A stretch of 64,000 bases of DNA from Treponema sp. Marseille-Q3903 (GCF_014334335.1 NZ_JACSEU010000001.1:1674001-1738000), one strand, 5' to 3'; shown: positions 36,129 through 46,395, counted from the first letter of the stretch. A program made the numbers and translations. Notes: generated by a model from the sequence alone, not told the origin.

Positions 36129-37409
36129 ATGTTAGATTATAAATATATAAAGGACAATCTGGCAGCGGTAAAAGAAAATATCGTAAACAGAAATATGCAC
36201 GCTGATGCAGATAAAGTTGTTGAACTGTACGACAAATCTACTGCATTGACAACAAAATTGCAGGGGCTTCAGAAAAATCGAAACGAAAATGCACAAGCTA
36301 TGAAACAGAAGCTTGACAATGATAAGCGTCAAGAACTTATTGCAATTGGAAAGCAGATTAAAGAAGAAATAGCTGAAGTAGAAAAAGAGCAAAAAGAGAC
36401 AGCGTTTGCCCTTGAAGAAGCGGCTCGTCAGATTCCAAACATGGTTCATCCGAAGGCTCCTATCGGAAAACTCGACACGGAGAATCTTGAAGTCAAAAAG
36501 TTTGGTACTCCACGCAAGTTTGATTTTGAACCAAAAGATCACGTTGAGCTCGGCGAATCACTCGATATAATTGACTTCGACCGCGGAACTAAAGTTTCGG
36601 GACCAAAGTTTTATTATCTAAAAAATGAAGCAGTTTTTCTTGAACAAGCTTTGATTATGTACGCATTGAACACTTTGCGCAAACATAATTTCAATATGTT
36701 CATCACTCCTGATGTCGCAAAAGAAGATATTTTGAAAGGAATCGGGTTTAATCCTCGAGGAAACGAATCTAACGTATACTCAATTGAAGATGAAGGAACT
36801 TGTCTTGTCGCAACTGCTGAAATAACACTCGGCGGGTACCATCAAGATGAAATTTTAGACAAAGCTAGCCTCCCGCGTTTTTATGGAGGGCTTTCACACT
36901 GTTTTCGCCGAGAAGCCGGTGCTGCAGGTCAGTTTTCTAAAGGGCTGTATCGCGTACATCAGTTTGATAAAGTTGAGATGTTTGCATATTCTACTCCGGA
37001 ACAGTCCGATGAAATTCATGAAAAACTTCGCCTAATCGAAGAGGAAATTTTTACAGGGCTTGGTCTTCCGTTCCACGTAGTCGACACATGTACAGGTGAC
37101 CTCGGTGCCCCTGCTTATCGTAAGTGGGATTTGGAAGCTTGGATGCCGGGACGCAACGGTGGAGAATACGGAGAAGTAACATCAACTTCAAACTGTACAG
37201 ATTATCAAGCAAGAAGATTGAACATAAAATACAAAGACGATGATGGGAAAAACAAATACGTTCACACGTTAAATGGAACTGCAATCGCAGCAGGACGCGC
37301 AATGCTTGCAATCCTTGAAAATTACCAGAATGCGGACGGCTCTGTATCAATCCCGGAAGTGCTTATTCCGTACTGCGGTTTTGATAAAATTTTACCAAAG
37401 AAAAAATAA
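36129..37409 (+). CDS. serS: Seryl-tRNA synthetase
   Basis: Class II synthetase charging tRNA-Ser, 426 residues. The N-terminal antiparallel coiled coil (about 30-100) holds the tRNA long arm. Motif 2 reads SHCFRREAGAAG near 256-267; motif 3 LNGTAIAAGRAMLAILENYQ is near 380-400. GGAG precedes the ATG. It continues the smc-linked plus-strand run. Confidence 0.97.
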   Translation: MLDYKYIKDNLAAVKENIVNRNMHADADKVVELYDKSTALTTKLQGLQKNRNENAQAMKQKLDNDKRQELIAIGKQIKEEIAEVEKEQKETAFALEEAARQIPNMVHPKAPIGKLDTENLEVKKFGTPRKFDFEPKDHVELGESLDIIDFDRGTKVSGPKFYYLKNEAVFLEQALIMYALNTLRKHNFNMFITPDVAKEDILKGIGFNPRGNESNVYSIEDEGTCLVATAEITLGGYHQDEILDKASLPRFYGGLSHCFRREAGAAGQFSKGLYRVHQFDKVEMFAYSTPEQSDEIHEKLRLIEEEIFTGLGLPFHVVDTCTGDLGAPAYRKWDLEAWMPGRNGGEYGEVTSTSNCTDYQARRLNIKYKDDDGKNKYVHTLNGTAIAAGRAMLAILENYQNADGSVSIPEVLIPYCGFDKILPKKK

Positions 37410-37422
37410 AAGACAGCTCGAT

Positions 37423-38478
37423 ATGGAAAATAATTCAAGCAACAGGATATTTTATATTCTCTTATTTTTTGCGGTAATCCTTGCAGGTATTTTATGCAAA
37501 GTGATGTCATCTGTTTTTATTCCGACAGTGTTGTCTTTTATGCTCTCATTCGTATTGCTGCCGGTCATTAAAAAACTGAATGTAAAGACTGGGATACCTT
37601 GGGTTATCAGTTCATTGATAATCGTTTTGATGTTTTTGATTTTTATTTTTGCGTTGACTTCAATTTTGGTTACGAGTTTGACGGGAATTGTCTCGGAGCT
37701 CCCAAAATATCAGTCAAGATTTACTTCAATTTATAAAATCATCGCTGACAAATTTGGTTTTGAGATTGACACTTCTATCAGCCTTTTTGAAAATCTGTGG
37801 AAATCTCTCAAAGTTCGGGAATTTGCGCAAAAAACAGCGGTGGCGCTATCTTCAGGTGTGATTTCTTTCAGCAAAACGATGTTTATCATATCAATTACAA
37901 CCGCGTTTATCTTGATTGAAATGCGTCTTACAAAAAGAAAAATATATTACGCTTTTAAAAAGAATCGAGAACAGATTTCACGTATTTCACATCAGATTAT
38001 AACTCAGACAGTGCATTACATTTCAATAAAATTCTTTATTTCGCTTGCGACAGGTATTCTCGTATTTTTACTGACACTTTTGATAGGGCTCGATTTCCCT
38101 GTAGTCTGGGGATTTTTTGCTTTTATAATGAATTTTATTCCGATATTCGGTTCGACTTTTTCTGTTGGGCTTACATCGATCTTTGCGCTTATTCAATTTT
38201 ATCCATCATGGGGAAAATCGCTGATTGTATTTGTAGTTATGACAATTTTCAATACGACTCTGGGAAACATTCTAGAGCCTAGAATTGAAGGTAAAAATCT
38301 TGGAATCTCGCCTGTCGCAATTTTGATAAGTCTTTCAATCTGGGGCTATATCTGGGGATTTATCGGAATGTTGATTGCTGTCCCGCTCACGGTGATCATT
38401 AAAATTATCTGCGAAAACATAGAATATCTGCATTCTGTTGCAATCATTTTGGGCGGAGATCCGAAACGCATAACTTAG
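37423..38478 (+). CDS. AI-2E family membrane permease
   Basis: 351 residues starting at ATG 37423, 13 bp after serS. The frame is open 50 codons further upstream, but that part overlaps the serS coding end and is a shadow. Multi-pass protein with about seven to eight spans; GFFAFIMNFIPIFGS near 228-242 and VLEPRIEGKNLGISP-like (ILEPRIEGKNLGISP) near 286-300 are family hallmarks. Family members export autoinducer-2 or act as Na+/H+ antiporters. The convergent PilZ-like gene ends 4 bp downstream. Confidence 0.85.
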   Translation: MENNSSNRIFYILLFFAVILAGILCKVMSSVFIPTVLSFMLSFVLLPVIKKLNVKTGIPWVISSLIIVLMFLIFIFALTSILVTSLTGIVSELPKYQSRFTSIYKIIADKFGFEIDTSISLFENLWKSLKVREFAQKTAVALSSGVISFSKTMFIISITTAFILIEMRLTKRKIYYAFKKNREQISRISHQIITQTVHYISIKFFISLATGILVFLLTLLIGLDFPVVWGFFAFIMNFIPIFGSTFSVGLTSIFALIQFYPSWGKSLIVFVVMTIFNTTLGNILEPRIEGKNLGISPVAILISLSIWGYIWGFIGMLIAVPLTVIIKIICENIEYLHSVAIILGGDPKRIT

Positions 38479-38482
38479 ATTT

Positions 38483-39418
38483 TCAGTTGAACAATCTGCT
38501 CGTAGCTTTTTCGTATATAAAACGTAAATCTTCTTCCTGCATTGTCGTATAACGCAAATCTACGCAAGAAGAAGCCCCATCTGCGCTTCGATATATTTTA
38601 TTTACAATGCAAGTGACATAAATATCACGCGTAAGAATAGGTCCGCCTTTTATGGAAAAAGAAAGTTTTACACCGTATTCTTCAAATGGGAAAAAAGTAC
38701 ACTGTTCAGAATCCATCCCAAGTACAAATCTCTCATGGTCGACAAACAAAACCGGGATCGGTCGAATTCTATCCTGCATAGCTTCCATTTGTTTTACATG
38801 CTTTTCTGTAAGATATTTGCAGATTGGAATAAGCTGAATCCCGTTTCCTGCATTTTTTTCTTTTTTTGCCTGCTCGACAAAAGTTTCAAGAAGTTCTTTT
38901 GCTTTTTTTTGATTTTCTAAAGGAATAATCTTCCATGCAGGCCGAACAAAAAGCTCTATATCTTCGCAGGGAATACATTTTATCTCAAGCTCTTTTCGTG
39001 TATTGCATTCAAAATAAATATCAGCTGAAAAATCATATTTTTTCTCTTCGATGATATCTGCTATACGCTCAATCTCATCAGGGATGGAAATCGAAAGCCC
39101 TTCTTTTGATTCTGTAACTTTTGAAATAAAATACAAACCGACGCGGTTAAAATAAAACTCAACCTTTACTGTTTTGTCTGCAAAATTTTGAACCGACTGA
39201 GGCGGATTTTCAAGGAGAATCTTGCCGTCTTTTTTTACACGCATGTGTTCGGCTTTTATCGCAATCGGAAAAATCTGAGAAGTTAGAGAATGGATAGTTT
39301 CATCATCAACATGCTGCTTTTCGACAGGAGTCAGAGTAACAGGGACATTCCCATCTATCAAATATTGAAGAACAAGTTCCCTTTCAATCCCGGACAAACT
39401 ATTTTTTATCATGCTCAT
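38483..39418 (-). CDS. PilZ-like domain protein (possible c-di-GMP effector)
   Basis: 311 residues, no signal peptide. Residues 1-130 resemble an atypical PilZ N-terminal domain found in spirochaetes. The C-terminal 100 residues (RPIPVLFVDHERFVLGMD to DLRYTTMQEEDLRFIYEKAT) have the beta-barrel-plus-helix layout of PilZ. The canonical RxxxR and D/NxSxxG c-di-GMP-binding motifs are not evident, so binding may be lost or atypical. GGTGG seven bases before ATG. Its start overlaps the end of the upstream lipoprotein gene by 20 bp, which suggests coupled expression. Confidence 0.6.
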   Translation of the reverse strand: MSMIKNSLSGIERELVLQYLIDGNVPVTLTPVEKQHVDDETIHSLTSQIFPIAIKAEHMRVKKDGKILLENPPQSVQNFADKTVKVEFYFNRVGLYFISKVTESKEGLSISIPDEIERIADIIEEKKYDFSADIYFECNTRKELEIKCIPCEDIELFVRPAWKIIPLENQKKAKELLETFVEQAKKEKNAGNGIQLIPICKYLTEKHVKQMEAMQDRIRPIPVLFVDHERFVLGMDSEQCTFFPFEEYGVKLSFSIKGGPILTRDIYVTCIVNKIYRSADGASSCVDLRYTTMQEEDLRFIYEKATSRLFN

Positions 39419-40133
39419 GTTTTTTCCACCTGTCTATTGTGATTTGACAAATTGAATTCTGATTATCAAAGTATAATGTCACATCGACAACGCCCTGACT
39501 GCAATAAAAACGAACAGGGACAATTGTGATATCATCTCCGTTGAATGGCTCTCCTAAAACCCATTTTGAAAAAAGAGTTTCATTTTTGTTTTTTTCTACT
39601 TCTTTTTTTTCCGCTGATTTTTCTATTGGGAATGGTTTTTGAAAATTAGATTCCCAACTCTGCTCAATTTCTTTAACAAAAAAAACATAATTAAAAATGT
39701 ATTTATTGTTAAAAAATAATTCAGGACCGCTGTAAATATTTTTTGACAAAGCTTTGCAAAATTCATCAACTTTTTGTTTTAGTGGAGTTTTGAATTGCCT
39801 TGTGTCGAGACTTCCAAAATCTTCATATTCGGGGTAAACAGAGTCCGAAGCATTGTTGTTGATGATTTTCAATATTTCTCTAGCGTATGCGACATCAGAA
39901 GCAATCTTTTCTTTGTCTGTTGAAATATTTTTTGAAAGTCTTTCACCTTCAATCTCTTTTGTCCAAGTTACATCGTGTTCCCTATTTTTTATCAGCTCTT
40001 TTAAAGTGTTATTTTCCACATATTCAAGTTTGGAATTCGGAGAATTTTTGCAGGAAATCAAAAAAAACATCGATAATAATGATATAACAAAAGCGGAAAC
40101 AAAAACTGTAGATTTCGATGAAGATTTTTTCAT
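39399..40133 (-). CDS. Lipoprotein of unknown function
   Basis: 244 residues from ATG 40133; a start seven codons earlier (40154) is possible but has no ribosome-binding site. The start chosen gives a normal signal peptide with lipobox FLISC near residue 28. The mature part is hydrophilic and alpha/beta without a motif I recognise; it ends with a strand-rich part (ITIVPVRFYCSQGVVDVTLYF) suggestive of an NTF2- or lipocalin-like fold, a guess. It overlaps the PilZ-like gene by 20 bp, so the pair may act together. Confidence 0.6.
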   Translation of the reverse strand: MKKSSSKSTVFVSAFVISLLSMFFLISCKNSPNSKLEYVENNTLKELIKNREHDVTWTKEIEGERLSKNISTDKEKIASDVAYAREILKIINNNASDSVYPEYEDFGSLDTRQFKTPLKQKVDEFCKALSKNIYSGPELFFNNKYIFNYVFFVKEIEQSWESNFQKPFPIEKSAEKKEVEKNKNETLFSKWVLGEPFNGDDITIVPVRFYCSQGVVDVTLYFDNQNSICQITIDRWKKHEHDKK

Positions 40134-40281
40134 TTTATCACGGTAACTCTCCATATTTATTGATTGCTATATTTTAACATAATTTTTATACTGCGTCATC
40201 AATCACTGTGTTGATTTTTATAGTTTATATTTGATCGAGAAAAGCTTCTGCCTGAGTCAACGCTGCATTTTGTACAATAAG

Positions 40282-41286
40282 TTAATTCAACACAAACTTA
40301 TATTCAATTCTGCCGTCAGCATTATTAAATATCAATCCTGAGAATTTTCCGTCAGGAGAAAAAACGGCACTTGATGTCTCTTTTTTTAGTGAATGCAAAT
40401 CTGTATCAAACATTTTTGAGTGAAGTTTTTTTCCATGCTTGAAATCTTCGAAACTTTTATCGCAGGCTAATTTCACAACATTGAAGCCACACAGCATGCA
40501 TGTTTCAGTGTCTAAAGTTATAAGTCTGTTTTTTATCTCTTGCTGAAGTTTTGAATTTCTTTCTACTTTTGGCTCGCTTTTTTGCTCATTATTGCTCTGT
40601 AAAATTACATTTTCGATTGTAAACTGTTTTAATAAATCGTAGCCTGCAGCTTTTTCTATATTAAAATTGCCGATTTTCGTTCTGTACAAACCTACAAGAT
40701 GTGCGGCTGAACCGCAATGTTCGCCGATATCTCGCGCAAGACTTCTGATATAAGTTCCTTTAGAAACACAAAAATCGACAAGAGCGTATTCTACAAACCC
40801 TTTTTCATTCAATTTAGTCTCTTTTATTTCGGCAGAGAAGACATTTATCTTTCGTGCAGGAATATCTGCAATGCCTCCGCTGCGCGTGATATCGCTGGCA
40901 CGTTTTCCATCGACGTGGATGGCGCTGAATACAGGTGGTTTTTGCATAACTGTTCCTGTCCACGCTTTTACAGCCTTTTCAAGAGCCTGAAGATTCGGCA
41001 AAGGAGCCGTTTTTATCGTTTTCCCTGTGTATTCAAGAGTATCTGTCTCAACACCAAACTTGATGACGGCACTATAAGTCTTGTCAAACTGTGTTATATT
41101 TCCCGCAAGTTTTGTGAGCTTGCCTGTGCACACAACTAGAAGCCCTTGTGCAAAACTGTCTAAAGTTCCTGTGTGTCCAACTTTATTTGTGTTGAGCGCA
41201 TGCTTTACGTCATATAAAGCTGAAAAAGATGTGAGACCGGGCGTTTTCGCAAGGAGCACAATTCCATCGCAGTCTTGATTTTCCAT
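40282..41286 (-). CDS. truB: tRNA pseudouridine-55 synthase
   Basis: Makes the universal pseudouridine of the tRNA T-loop. 334 residues from ATG 41286 (GAGGA eight bases upstream). Catalytic Asp43 sits in GHTGTLDSFAQG; KPPVFSAIHVDGKRA and KGTYIRSLARDIG follow. The C-terminal 100 residues after about 235 are a lineage-specific extension with Cys-rich TCMLCG, in place of the usual short PUA end. It follows rbfA, as is common, but an apparent terminator lies between them. Confidence 0.95.
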   Translation of the reverse strand: MENQDCDGIVLLAKTPGLTSFSALYDVKHALNTNKVGHTGTLDSFAQGLLVVCTGKLTKLAGNITQFDKTYSAVIKFGVETDTLEYTGKTIKTAPLPNLQALEKAVKAWTGTVMQKPPVFSAIHVDGKRASDITRSGGIADIPARKINVFSAEIKETKLNEKGFVEYALVDFCVSKGTYIRSLARDIGEHCGSAAHLVGLYRTKIGNFNIEKAAGYDLLKQFTIENVILQSNNEQKSEPKVERNSKLQQEIKNRLITLDTETCMLCGFNVVKLACDKSFEDFKHGKKLHSKMFDTDLHSLKKETSSAVFSPDGKFSGLIFNNADGRIEYKFVLN

Positions 41287-41298
41287 TTTAGTTCCTCG

Positions 41299-41338
41299 TA
41301 AAAAAAATCCCCGTGCTGCAAAAAAAACAATGCACGGG
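41299..41338 (-). terminator. Terminator/attenuator between rbfA and truB
   Basis: Perfect seven-base arms CCCGTGC (41310-41316) and GCACGGG (41332-41338). On the minus strand the stem is followed by GATTTTTTT, which runs straight into the truB ribosome-binding site. Readthrough would set truB expression. Confidence 0.65.
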
Positions 41339-41364
41339 AATTTTCTTATGCGGTTAAACAAAAT

Positions 41365-41727
41365 TTATTTGTTTTCAGAAGTTTTTTCAAGTTCGTTGAG
41401 TTTTTGCACCATATCAAAGCCTTCTTTCATGCCTGCATCAACTACGAACTGGAGTTTCGGAAACTGACGGATTCTGAGCTTTTTTGCGATTTCTCGCTGA
41501 ATAAAACCGGCTGCAGCCTGTAATCCGTCAACACCTTTTTTAAGCTGGGCATCTGTCAAAAAAGTTGAGACAAAAACCTTCGCATAGCTTAAATCTGAAG
41601 TGACTTCGACTCTGTTTATGCAAAGGAATGTAGATACCCTCGGATCTTTCACTTCTTCGCGGAGTATCAACTGTGATATTTCATCTCGAAGCTGGTCGTT
41701 GAGCCTCTGAAGTCTATACTGCCCCAT
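41365..41727 (-). CDS. rbfA: Ribosome-binding factor A
   Basis: 30S maturation factor with a KH-like fold, 120 residues from ATG 41727, which overlaps the infB stop (TGATG); a GTG one codon earlier is the alternative. Start region GQYRLQRLNDQLRDEISQLI and the core VSTFLCINRVEVTSDLSYAKVFVS are typical. Translationally coupled to infB. Confidence 0.95.
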   Translation of the reverse strand: MGQYRLQRLNDQLRDEISQLILREEVKDPRVSTFLCINRVEVTSDLSYAKVFVSTFLTDAQLKKGVDGLQAAAGFIQREIAKKLRIRQFPKLQFVVDAGMKEGFDMVQKLNELEKTSENK

Positions 41728-44426
41728 CACTCAGCTCCTTCTGAACCGGTTGCTGTGACATTTTTCTTTGCGGCTTCAGCCTGCTCCTGTGCAATTGTTT
41801 TTCCGAGTTTTTTTGCCACCTCGACAACTTCAAACACTTCAAATTTATCGCCGACTTGGATATCCTGCCAGTTTTCAAGCCCGATACCACATTCGTAACC
41901 TGTGCTGACTTCTTTTGCATCATCTTTAAAGCGTTTGAGAGAAGAAATTTTTCCTGTAAACAGTACAATTCCATCTCGAACGAGATTTACGCTAGCCGAG
42001 CGCCGTACAATACCTTCTGAGACAGAACAACCGGCGATAACACCGATTTTTGGAACTTTGAATGTATTTCGAACTTCGACCTGACCGATAACATCTTCTT
42101 TAGTGTCAGGCTGGAGCATTCCTTCCATTGCCTGGTTGATTTCTTCAACACATTTATAGATGATGTTGTATTTTCTGATTTCAACTTGTTCCTGCTCTGC
42201 CAGAGCTTTTGCTTTTGGAGTAGGACGGACGTTGAATCCGATGATAATTGCGTTTGAGTCGGCAGCAGCCAAAGTGACATCTGATTCATTGATAGCACCG
42301 GCGCTTGAATGTATGACAGAAAGTCTTATCTCGCGAGTCGATAGTTTTTCAAGAGAAGATTTAAGAGCTTCTGCAGAACCCTGTAAATCGGCTTTGATGA
42401 TAACTTTGAGTTCACGAACTTCACTATCGGCAATATCGCTGTAAAGAGATTCAAGCGTTGTCTTTTTAACAGCTTTTGCAGCCTCAAAGCGCTTAAGTTC
42501 CTGACGCTTAGAAGAGATTGCCCTTGCGTCTTTTTCAGATTCAGTAACTTGGAATGGGTCACCTGCGTTCGGCATTTCTTCAAGACCGAGAACTTCGATT
42601 GGAGTTGATGGACCTGCTTCAGAAATCCTGTTGCCGCGGTCATCAAACATAGCCCTAACACGTCCTGAATATATACCTGCGACAAACGGATCTCCTTGAT
42701 GTAAAATTCCACGCAGTATTATGACAGAAGCAACAACACCTCGTCCTTGGTCAACTCGAGATTCAAGGATTCTTCCTTCGGCACGGCAATCATAGTTTGC
42801 AGTAAGTTCAAGCATCTCTGCCTGAAGAAGGATTGCATCAAGCAAATCGTCAATACCTGTTTTTTTCAAAGCGGAGATATGCACATATTGTGTCTCTCCA
42901 CCCCATTCTTCAGGAGTAAGACCGAGTTCCGAAAGCTGAGTCTTGACTCTATCAGGATTAGCCTCCGGTTTATCAACTTTGTTTACCGCAACGATAATTG
43001 GAACTTTCGCATCTTTTGCATGAGAAATTGCTTCTAGCGTCTGAGGCATAACTCCGTCATCGGCTGCGACAACAAGAACGACTATGTCAGTAACTTGAGC
43101 TCCTCGTGCACGCATCATTGTAAATGCTTCGTGACCAGGCGTGTCAAGGAATGTGATTTTACCTTTTGGAGTTGAAACCGAATAAGCGCCTATAGATTGA
43201 GTGATTCCTCCGGCTTCTCCTTCCGCAACATGTGCGTGGCGAATAGCATCGAGAGTTTTTGTCTTACCGTGGTCAACGTGTCCCATTACAGTTACGATTG
43301 GAGGACGAGCTTTGAGTTCAGCATTTTCGTCTGTTTCGCTTTCAATAACTGTTTCATCATAAAGACTTACGATATGAACTTCGCAACCGTATTCGGAAGC
43401 AAGCAACGTAGCTGTATCAGCATCGATCGACTGGGTAATTGTAACCATCATACCCATTCCCATCAGTTTTCCAATAACTTCGCTGGCTTTAAGATTCATC
43501 TTTCGTGCCAAATCAGATACGGAAATCGACTCCATGATATCTATTGATTTTGGCACAACCATAGCAGGGGTTTCCGACTTTTTCTTTGTTTCAAAAAGCG
43601 TATCATCGTACTGTTCTGCATCTTTGCGATTGTAAATCTGTTTTTTGCCTTTAAATGCTTTTTTTGCGGGCTGACGTGACTGGTCAACTTGAGGAACAGG
43701 AGCACCTGTCCTTCCGCCCATTCCTGAACGAGGGGTTCTAAATCCGCCTGACTGACCGTTTGAATTGCGATTAAATCCACCGCCTTGATTGTTGCGATTG
43801 AATCCACCTTGTCCGCCGCTTCTGTCGCTGTTGAATCCGCTTCCGTTTTCGCGTTCACGGTTTTGATAACTTCTGCGAGCTTGAGCGCCGTTGAATCCGC
43901 TTCCGCCGTCGCGGTTGAATACGCCGCTTCTGTCACGATAGCCGCCTTCTCGGCTGAATCCGCTTCCATGATTGTTGTTGCGGTCGCGATTAAAACCGTT
44001 TTTAGGTTTGTCAGAAAGGTTTCCGGCTTTTACATTTGGTCTGGCAGAATTAAGTTCAAAAGTCCTTGAACGTCCTCCTGCCGCTCTGTTGCCGCCTGCA
44101 GGACGAGATTCCGTTTTTACAGGACTTCCTGACTGTGATTGATTTTTTTTCTGCGCGATCGACTCAGTTTGTTCATTTGAATATCCCTGAGCTTGTTTTA
44201 AATTTTCTTCGGCACCTTCAGATTTCTTTACAACAACATGAGATTTTTGTGCGTTTGAATTCGCCTGAGTCTGAGGCTGTGTATTTGTCTGAGGACTTGA
44301 GTTCTTCTTTTTGACTACAACAACTTTCTTCTTTTCAGAAGAGACAGACGTTGAAGCGGCAGATGTACTATCTTGCTGTTTTTTGTGAACTACAAATCCG
44401 GGCTTATTTTTATTTTCTTCAGCCAT
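41727..44426 (-). CDS. infB: Translation initiation factor IF-2
   Basis: GTPase that brings initiator tRNA to the ribosome, 899 residues. Residues 1-265 are disordered: Lys/Val/Gln/Ser-rich, then about 140-245 with repeated GFNR, GGSGF and RSGG units. The IF2-N helical domain follows ([20 protein letters not shown] near 298). The G domain begins [19 protein letters not shown] near 375-393, with DTPGHEAF and NKVDKPEA. The C-terminal domains are complete. AAGGAAGG and AGGA precede the ATG. It lies between nusA and rbfA in the usual order. Confidence 0.97.
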   Translation of the reverse strand: MAEENKNKPGFVVHKKQQDSTSAASTSVSSEKKKVVVVKKKNSSPQTNTQPQTQANSNAQKSHVVVKKSEGAEENLKQAQGYSNEQTESIAQKKNQSQSGSPVKTESRPAGGNRAAGGRSRTFELNSARPNVKAGNLSDKPKNGFNRDRNNNHGSGFSREGGYRDRSGVFNRDGGSGFNGAQARRSYQNRERENGSGFNSDRSGGQGGFNRNNQGGGFNRNSNGQSGGFRTPRSGMGGRTGAPVPQVDQSRQPAKKAFKGKKQIYNRKDAEQYDDTLFETKKKSETPAMVVPKSIDIMESISVSDLARKMNLKASEVIGKLMGMGMMVTITQSIDADTATLLASEYGCEVHIVSLYDETVIESETDENAELKARPPIVTVMGHVDHGKTKTLDAIRHAHVAEGEAGGITQSIGAYSVSTPKGKITFLDTPGHEAFTMMRARGAQVTDIVVLVVAADDGVMPQTLEAISHAKDAKVPIIVAVNKVDKPEANPDRVKTQLSELGLTPEEWGGETQYVHISALKKTGIDDLLDAILLQAEMLELTANYDCRAEGRILESRVDQGRGVVASVIILRGILHQGDPFVAGIYSGRVRAMFDDRGNRISEAGPSTPIEVLGLEEMPNAGDPFQVTESEKDARAISSKRQELKRFEAAKAVKKTTLESLYSDIADSEVRELKVIIKADLQGSAEALKSSLEKLSTREIRLSVIHSSAGAINESDVTLAAADSNAIIIGFNVRPTPKAKALAEQEQVEIRKYNIIYKCVEEINQAMEGMLQPDTKEDVIGQVEVRNTFKVPKIGVIAGCSVSEGIVRRSASVNLVRDGIVLFTGKISSLKRFKDDAKEVSTGYECGIGLENWQDIQVGDKFEVFEVVEVAKKLGKTIAQEQAEAAKKNVTATGSEGAE

Positions 44427-44446
44427 AAATTATTCCTATACCTTCC

Positions 44447-45907
44447 TTATTCCTCATCTGTGAATTCAAACTCAACGCCACATTTTGGACAATGAGTCAT
44501 ATCGAGAGTAATCTTTGCACCACATTCAGGACAGAAGTATTCTTCATCTTCTTCTGCATGTTGCGGTTCTGAATTTTCTTCAGTTTCTTCTACGAACTCA
44601 ACGTTTTCATTTATAAGCTCATTGAGTTTATCGAGAGCTTCTTTTGAAACTCCTTCGACATTGATTGTTCCGTTGTCATATGCGTCGATAAAGTCTTCAA
44701 TCTGCTCAATTCCATTTGCTTTGAGGAGCTCTGCAACAGAAACATCGACTCCCGGAAGTTCTGCAATTGTTGTAATTTCTTCAACTTCAGGATGATTTGA
44801 CTGTTCGTCGGTAAACAGATTGCGTGCATTTTGAACTGTGTTGAATGCCGAAAGGTCGATATCGGCAGCTTGTTCAACTGTTTTGACATCGATGTTCCAG
44901 TCGCAAAGTCTGTTTGCCAGACGCACGTTCTGCCCTTGTCGTCCGATTGCGAGCGAGAGCTGTGATTCTTCAACGATTGCCAACGCTTCTTTCTTTTCGG
45001 CATCTGTGATGACAACACGCTCAACTTGAGCCGGTGAAAGAGCATTTTTGATAAATACGACAGGATCAGAATCCCATTTTAGAACATCTATTTTTTCGTT
45101 CAAAAGTTCTCGAATGACGTTTTGAATGCGAACACCTTTGAGCCCGACACAAGCTCCAACAGGGTCAACTTCTTCGCGTTTTGAATAAACAGCTATCTTA
45201 GTTCTGTAACCTGCATCGCGAACGATTTTATGAATTTCAACAGTGCCGTCAGCGATTTCAGGAACTTCTTTTTCAAGGATTGAACTTACAAGTTTTGGAT
45301 CACTTCTTGACAGAATAAGCTGAATTCCTGAGTTTGTTGGTTTTACATCGACGATGAGTGCTTTAATTCTGTCTCCTTTCTCATAAAATTCAAGTTTAGA
45401 CTGATATTTTACAGGAAGAACGCCTTCTACTCGACCTGCGTTTCCAAGGTCAACATATATGTTTCCGTTTCTTTCTCGCTGATGATAACCGATGATGATT
45501 TCGCCTTTTTTATCGTTGTATTCGTTCATCAACGAATTTTTTAAAGTCTCATTCAGCCCCTGGTGAACTTGCTGTTTTCCGCTTGAAACCGCAGAACGAT
45601 CAAAACTTTTTGGGTCTTCGAGAATATCTATCTCGTCGCCTTCTTCAACGTCATCCCCGGCTAGTTTTTTTGCTTCTTCAAGTTCAATTTCTCTTACAGG
45701 ATCATATACTCCGTCAATCACAACTTTGCGTGAATAAATAGAAACATCGGACATATCGTCGTTAAATTTTACGATTGCGTTCGAATCATCTCCATAAGTG
45801 CGTTTGTAAGCAGCCTTAAGTGCTTTTTCAATTGTCTGTCTAACCGATTCTTCCGAATAACCTTTTTCTGAAATCAGCTGACGGATTGCTTCTGCCATTT
45901 CTGACAT
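44447..45907 (-). CDS. nusA: Transcription termination/antitermination protein NusA with C-terminal zinc ribbon
   Basis: RNA-polymerase-binding factor, 486 residues, starting at ATG 45907 with GAGG eight bases upstream. N-terminal RNA-polymerase domain (1-125), S1 domain (NIYVDLGNAGRVEGVLP near 150), two KH domains (VGACVGLKGVRIQNVIREL, then LAIGRQGQNVRLANRL near 320), then a helix-hairpin-helix-type repeat (ITTIAELPGVDVSVAELL). The last 30 residues hold Cys459/Cys462 and Cys473/Cys476, a zinc ribbon not found in model NusA proteins. It is cotranscribed with rimP, infB and rbfA, downstream of a candidate attenuator. Confidence 0.96.
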   Translation of the reverse strand: MSEMAEAIRQLISEKGYSEESVRQTIEKALKAAYKRTYGDDSNAIVKFNDDMSDVSIYSRKVVIDGVYDPVREIELEEAKKLAGDDVEEGDEIDILEDPKSFDRSAVSSGKQQVHQGLNETLKNSLMNEYNDKKGEIIIGYHQRERNGNIYVDLGNAGRVEGVLPVKYQSKLEFYEKGDRIKALIVDVKPTNSGIQLILSRSDPKLVSSILEKEVPEIADGTVEIHKIVRDAGYRTKIAVYSKREEVDPVGACVGLKGVRIQNVIRELLNEKIDVLKWDSDPVVFIKNALSPAQVERVVITDAEKKEALAIVEESQLSLAIGRQGQNVRLANRLCDWNIDVKTVEQAADIDLSAFNTVQNARNLFTDEQSNHPEVEEITTIAELPGVDVSVAELLKANGIEQIEDFIDAYDNGTINVEGVSKEALDKLNELINENVEFVEETEENSEPQHAEEDEEYFCPECGAKITLDMTHCPKCGVEFEFTDEE

Positions 45908-45930
45908 CTTAATTACCTCGCTATTATTTG

Positions 45931-46395
45931 CTATTTGCTGTAAATAAATTTTGCTTTTGCTATATTTTCATAAAGAACAGTGAAAGTCTCACCGCCCTCT
46001 TTTTCCATTGTCACTGATTTGTCATCAGCAGAAACAACTTTTCCGCCGTTCCAATCATTTATAGTTTTGTCCCACACCCTGATGTTATATCCCGTGAAAA
46101 CAGTAAATTCAGCTGCATTTTTAAGATTGTGCTCAATTCCGGGAGAAGTGAGTTCCATTGAAGTTTCTTCGGTTCCGAGTAATGCTTCAAGACGCGGAAG
46201 AAGAACTCTGTGGACTTTTGCACAATCGCTTACCCCAAGGTTTACGGCAGGATCCGGTGAAGAAATCATCGCAGAAATCTTTGTGATTGTCTTTGCCGGA
46301 ATGATTTTCAATTCGACGAGCCTGTACCCCATGCCTTCGACAAGTGCAGCACATTCACTGTAATATTTAATATCTTTAAATGATGTAAAATCCAT
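45931..46395 (-). CDS. rimP: Ribosome maturation factor RimP
   Basis: 30S assembly factor, 154 residues from ATG 46395 (AAGG upstream); the frame is open further but into the attenuator hairpin. The family pattern is clear: YYSECAALVEGMGYRLVELK, SDCAKVHRVLLPRLEALLG, the SMELTSPGIEHNLK loop and FTGYNIRVW. It is the first gene of the rimP-nusA-infB-rbfA operon. Confidence 0.92.
   Translation of the reverse strand: MDFTSFKDIKYYSECAALVEGMGYRLVELKIIPAKTITKISAMISSPDPAVNLGVSDCAKVHRVLLPRLEALLGTEETSMELTSPGIEHNLKNAAEFTVFTGYNIRVWDKTINDWNGGKVVSADDKSVTMEKEGGETFTVLYENIAKAKFIYSK

Noticed and set aside
37273-37422. Longer start for the AI-2E permease
   Set aside because: The extra 50 codons lie inside the serS coding end in another frame and have shadow-like composition.
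43541-44314. Opposite-strand and shifted ORFs within infB
   Set aside because: Ala/Ser- and Glu/Ala-rich translations are shadows of the repetitive IF-2 N-terminus with no start signals.
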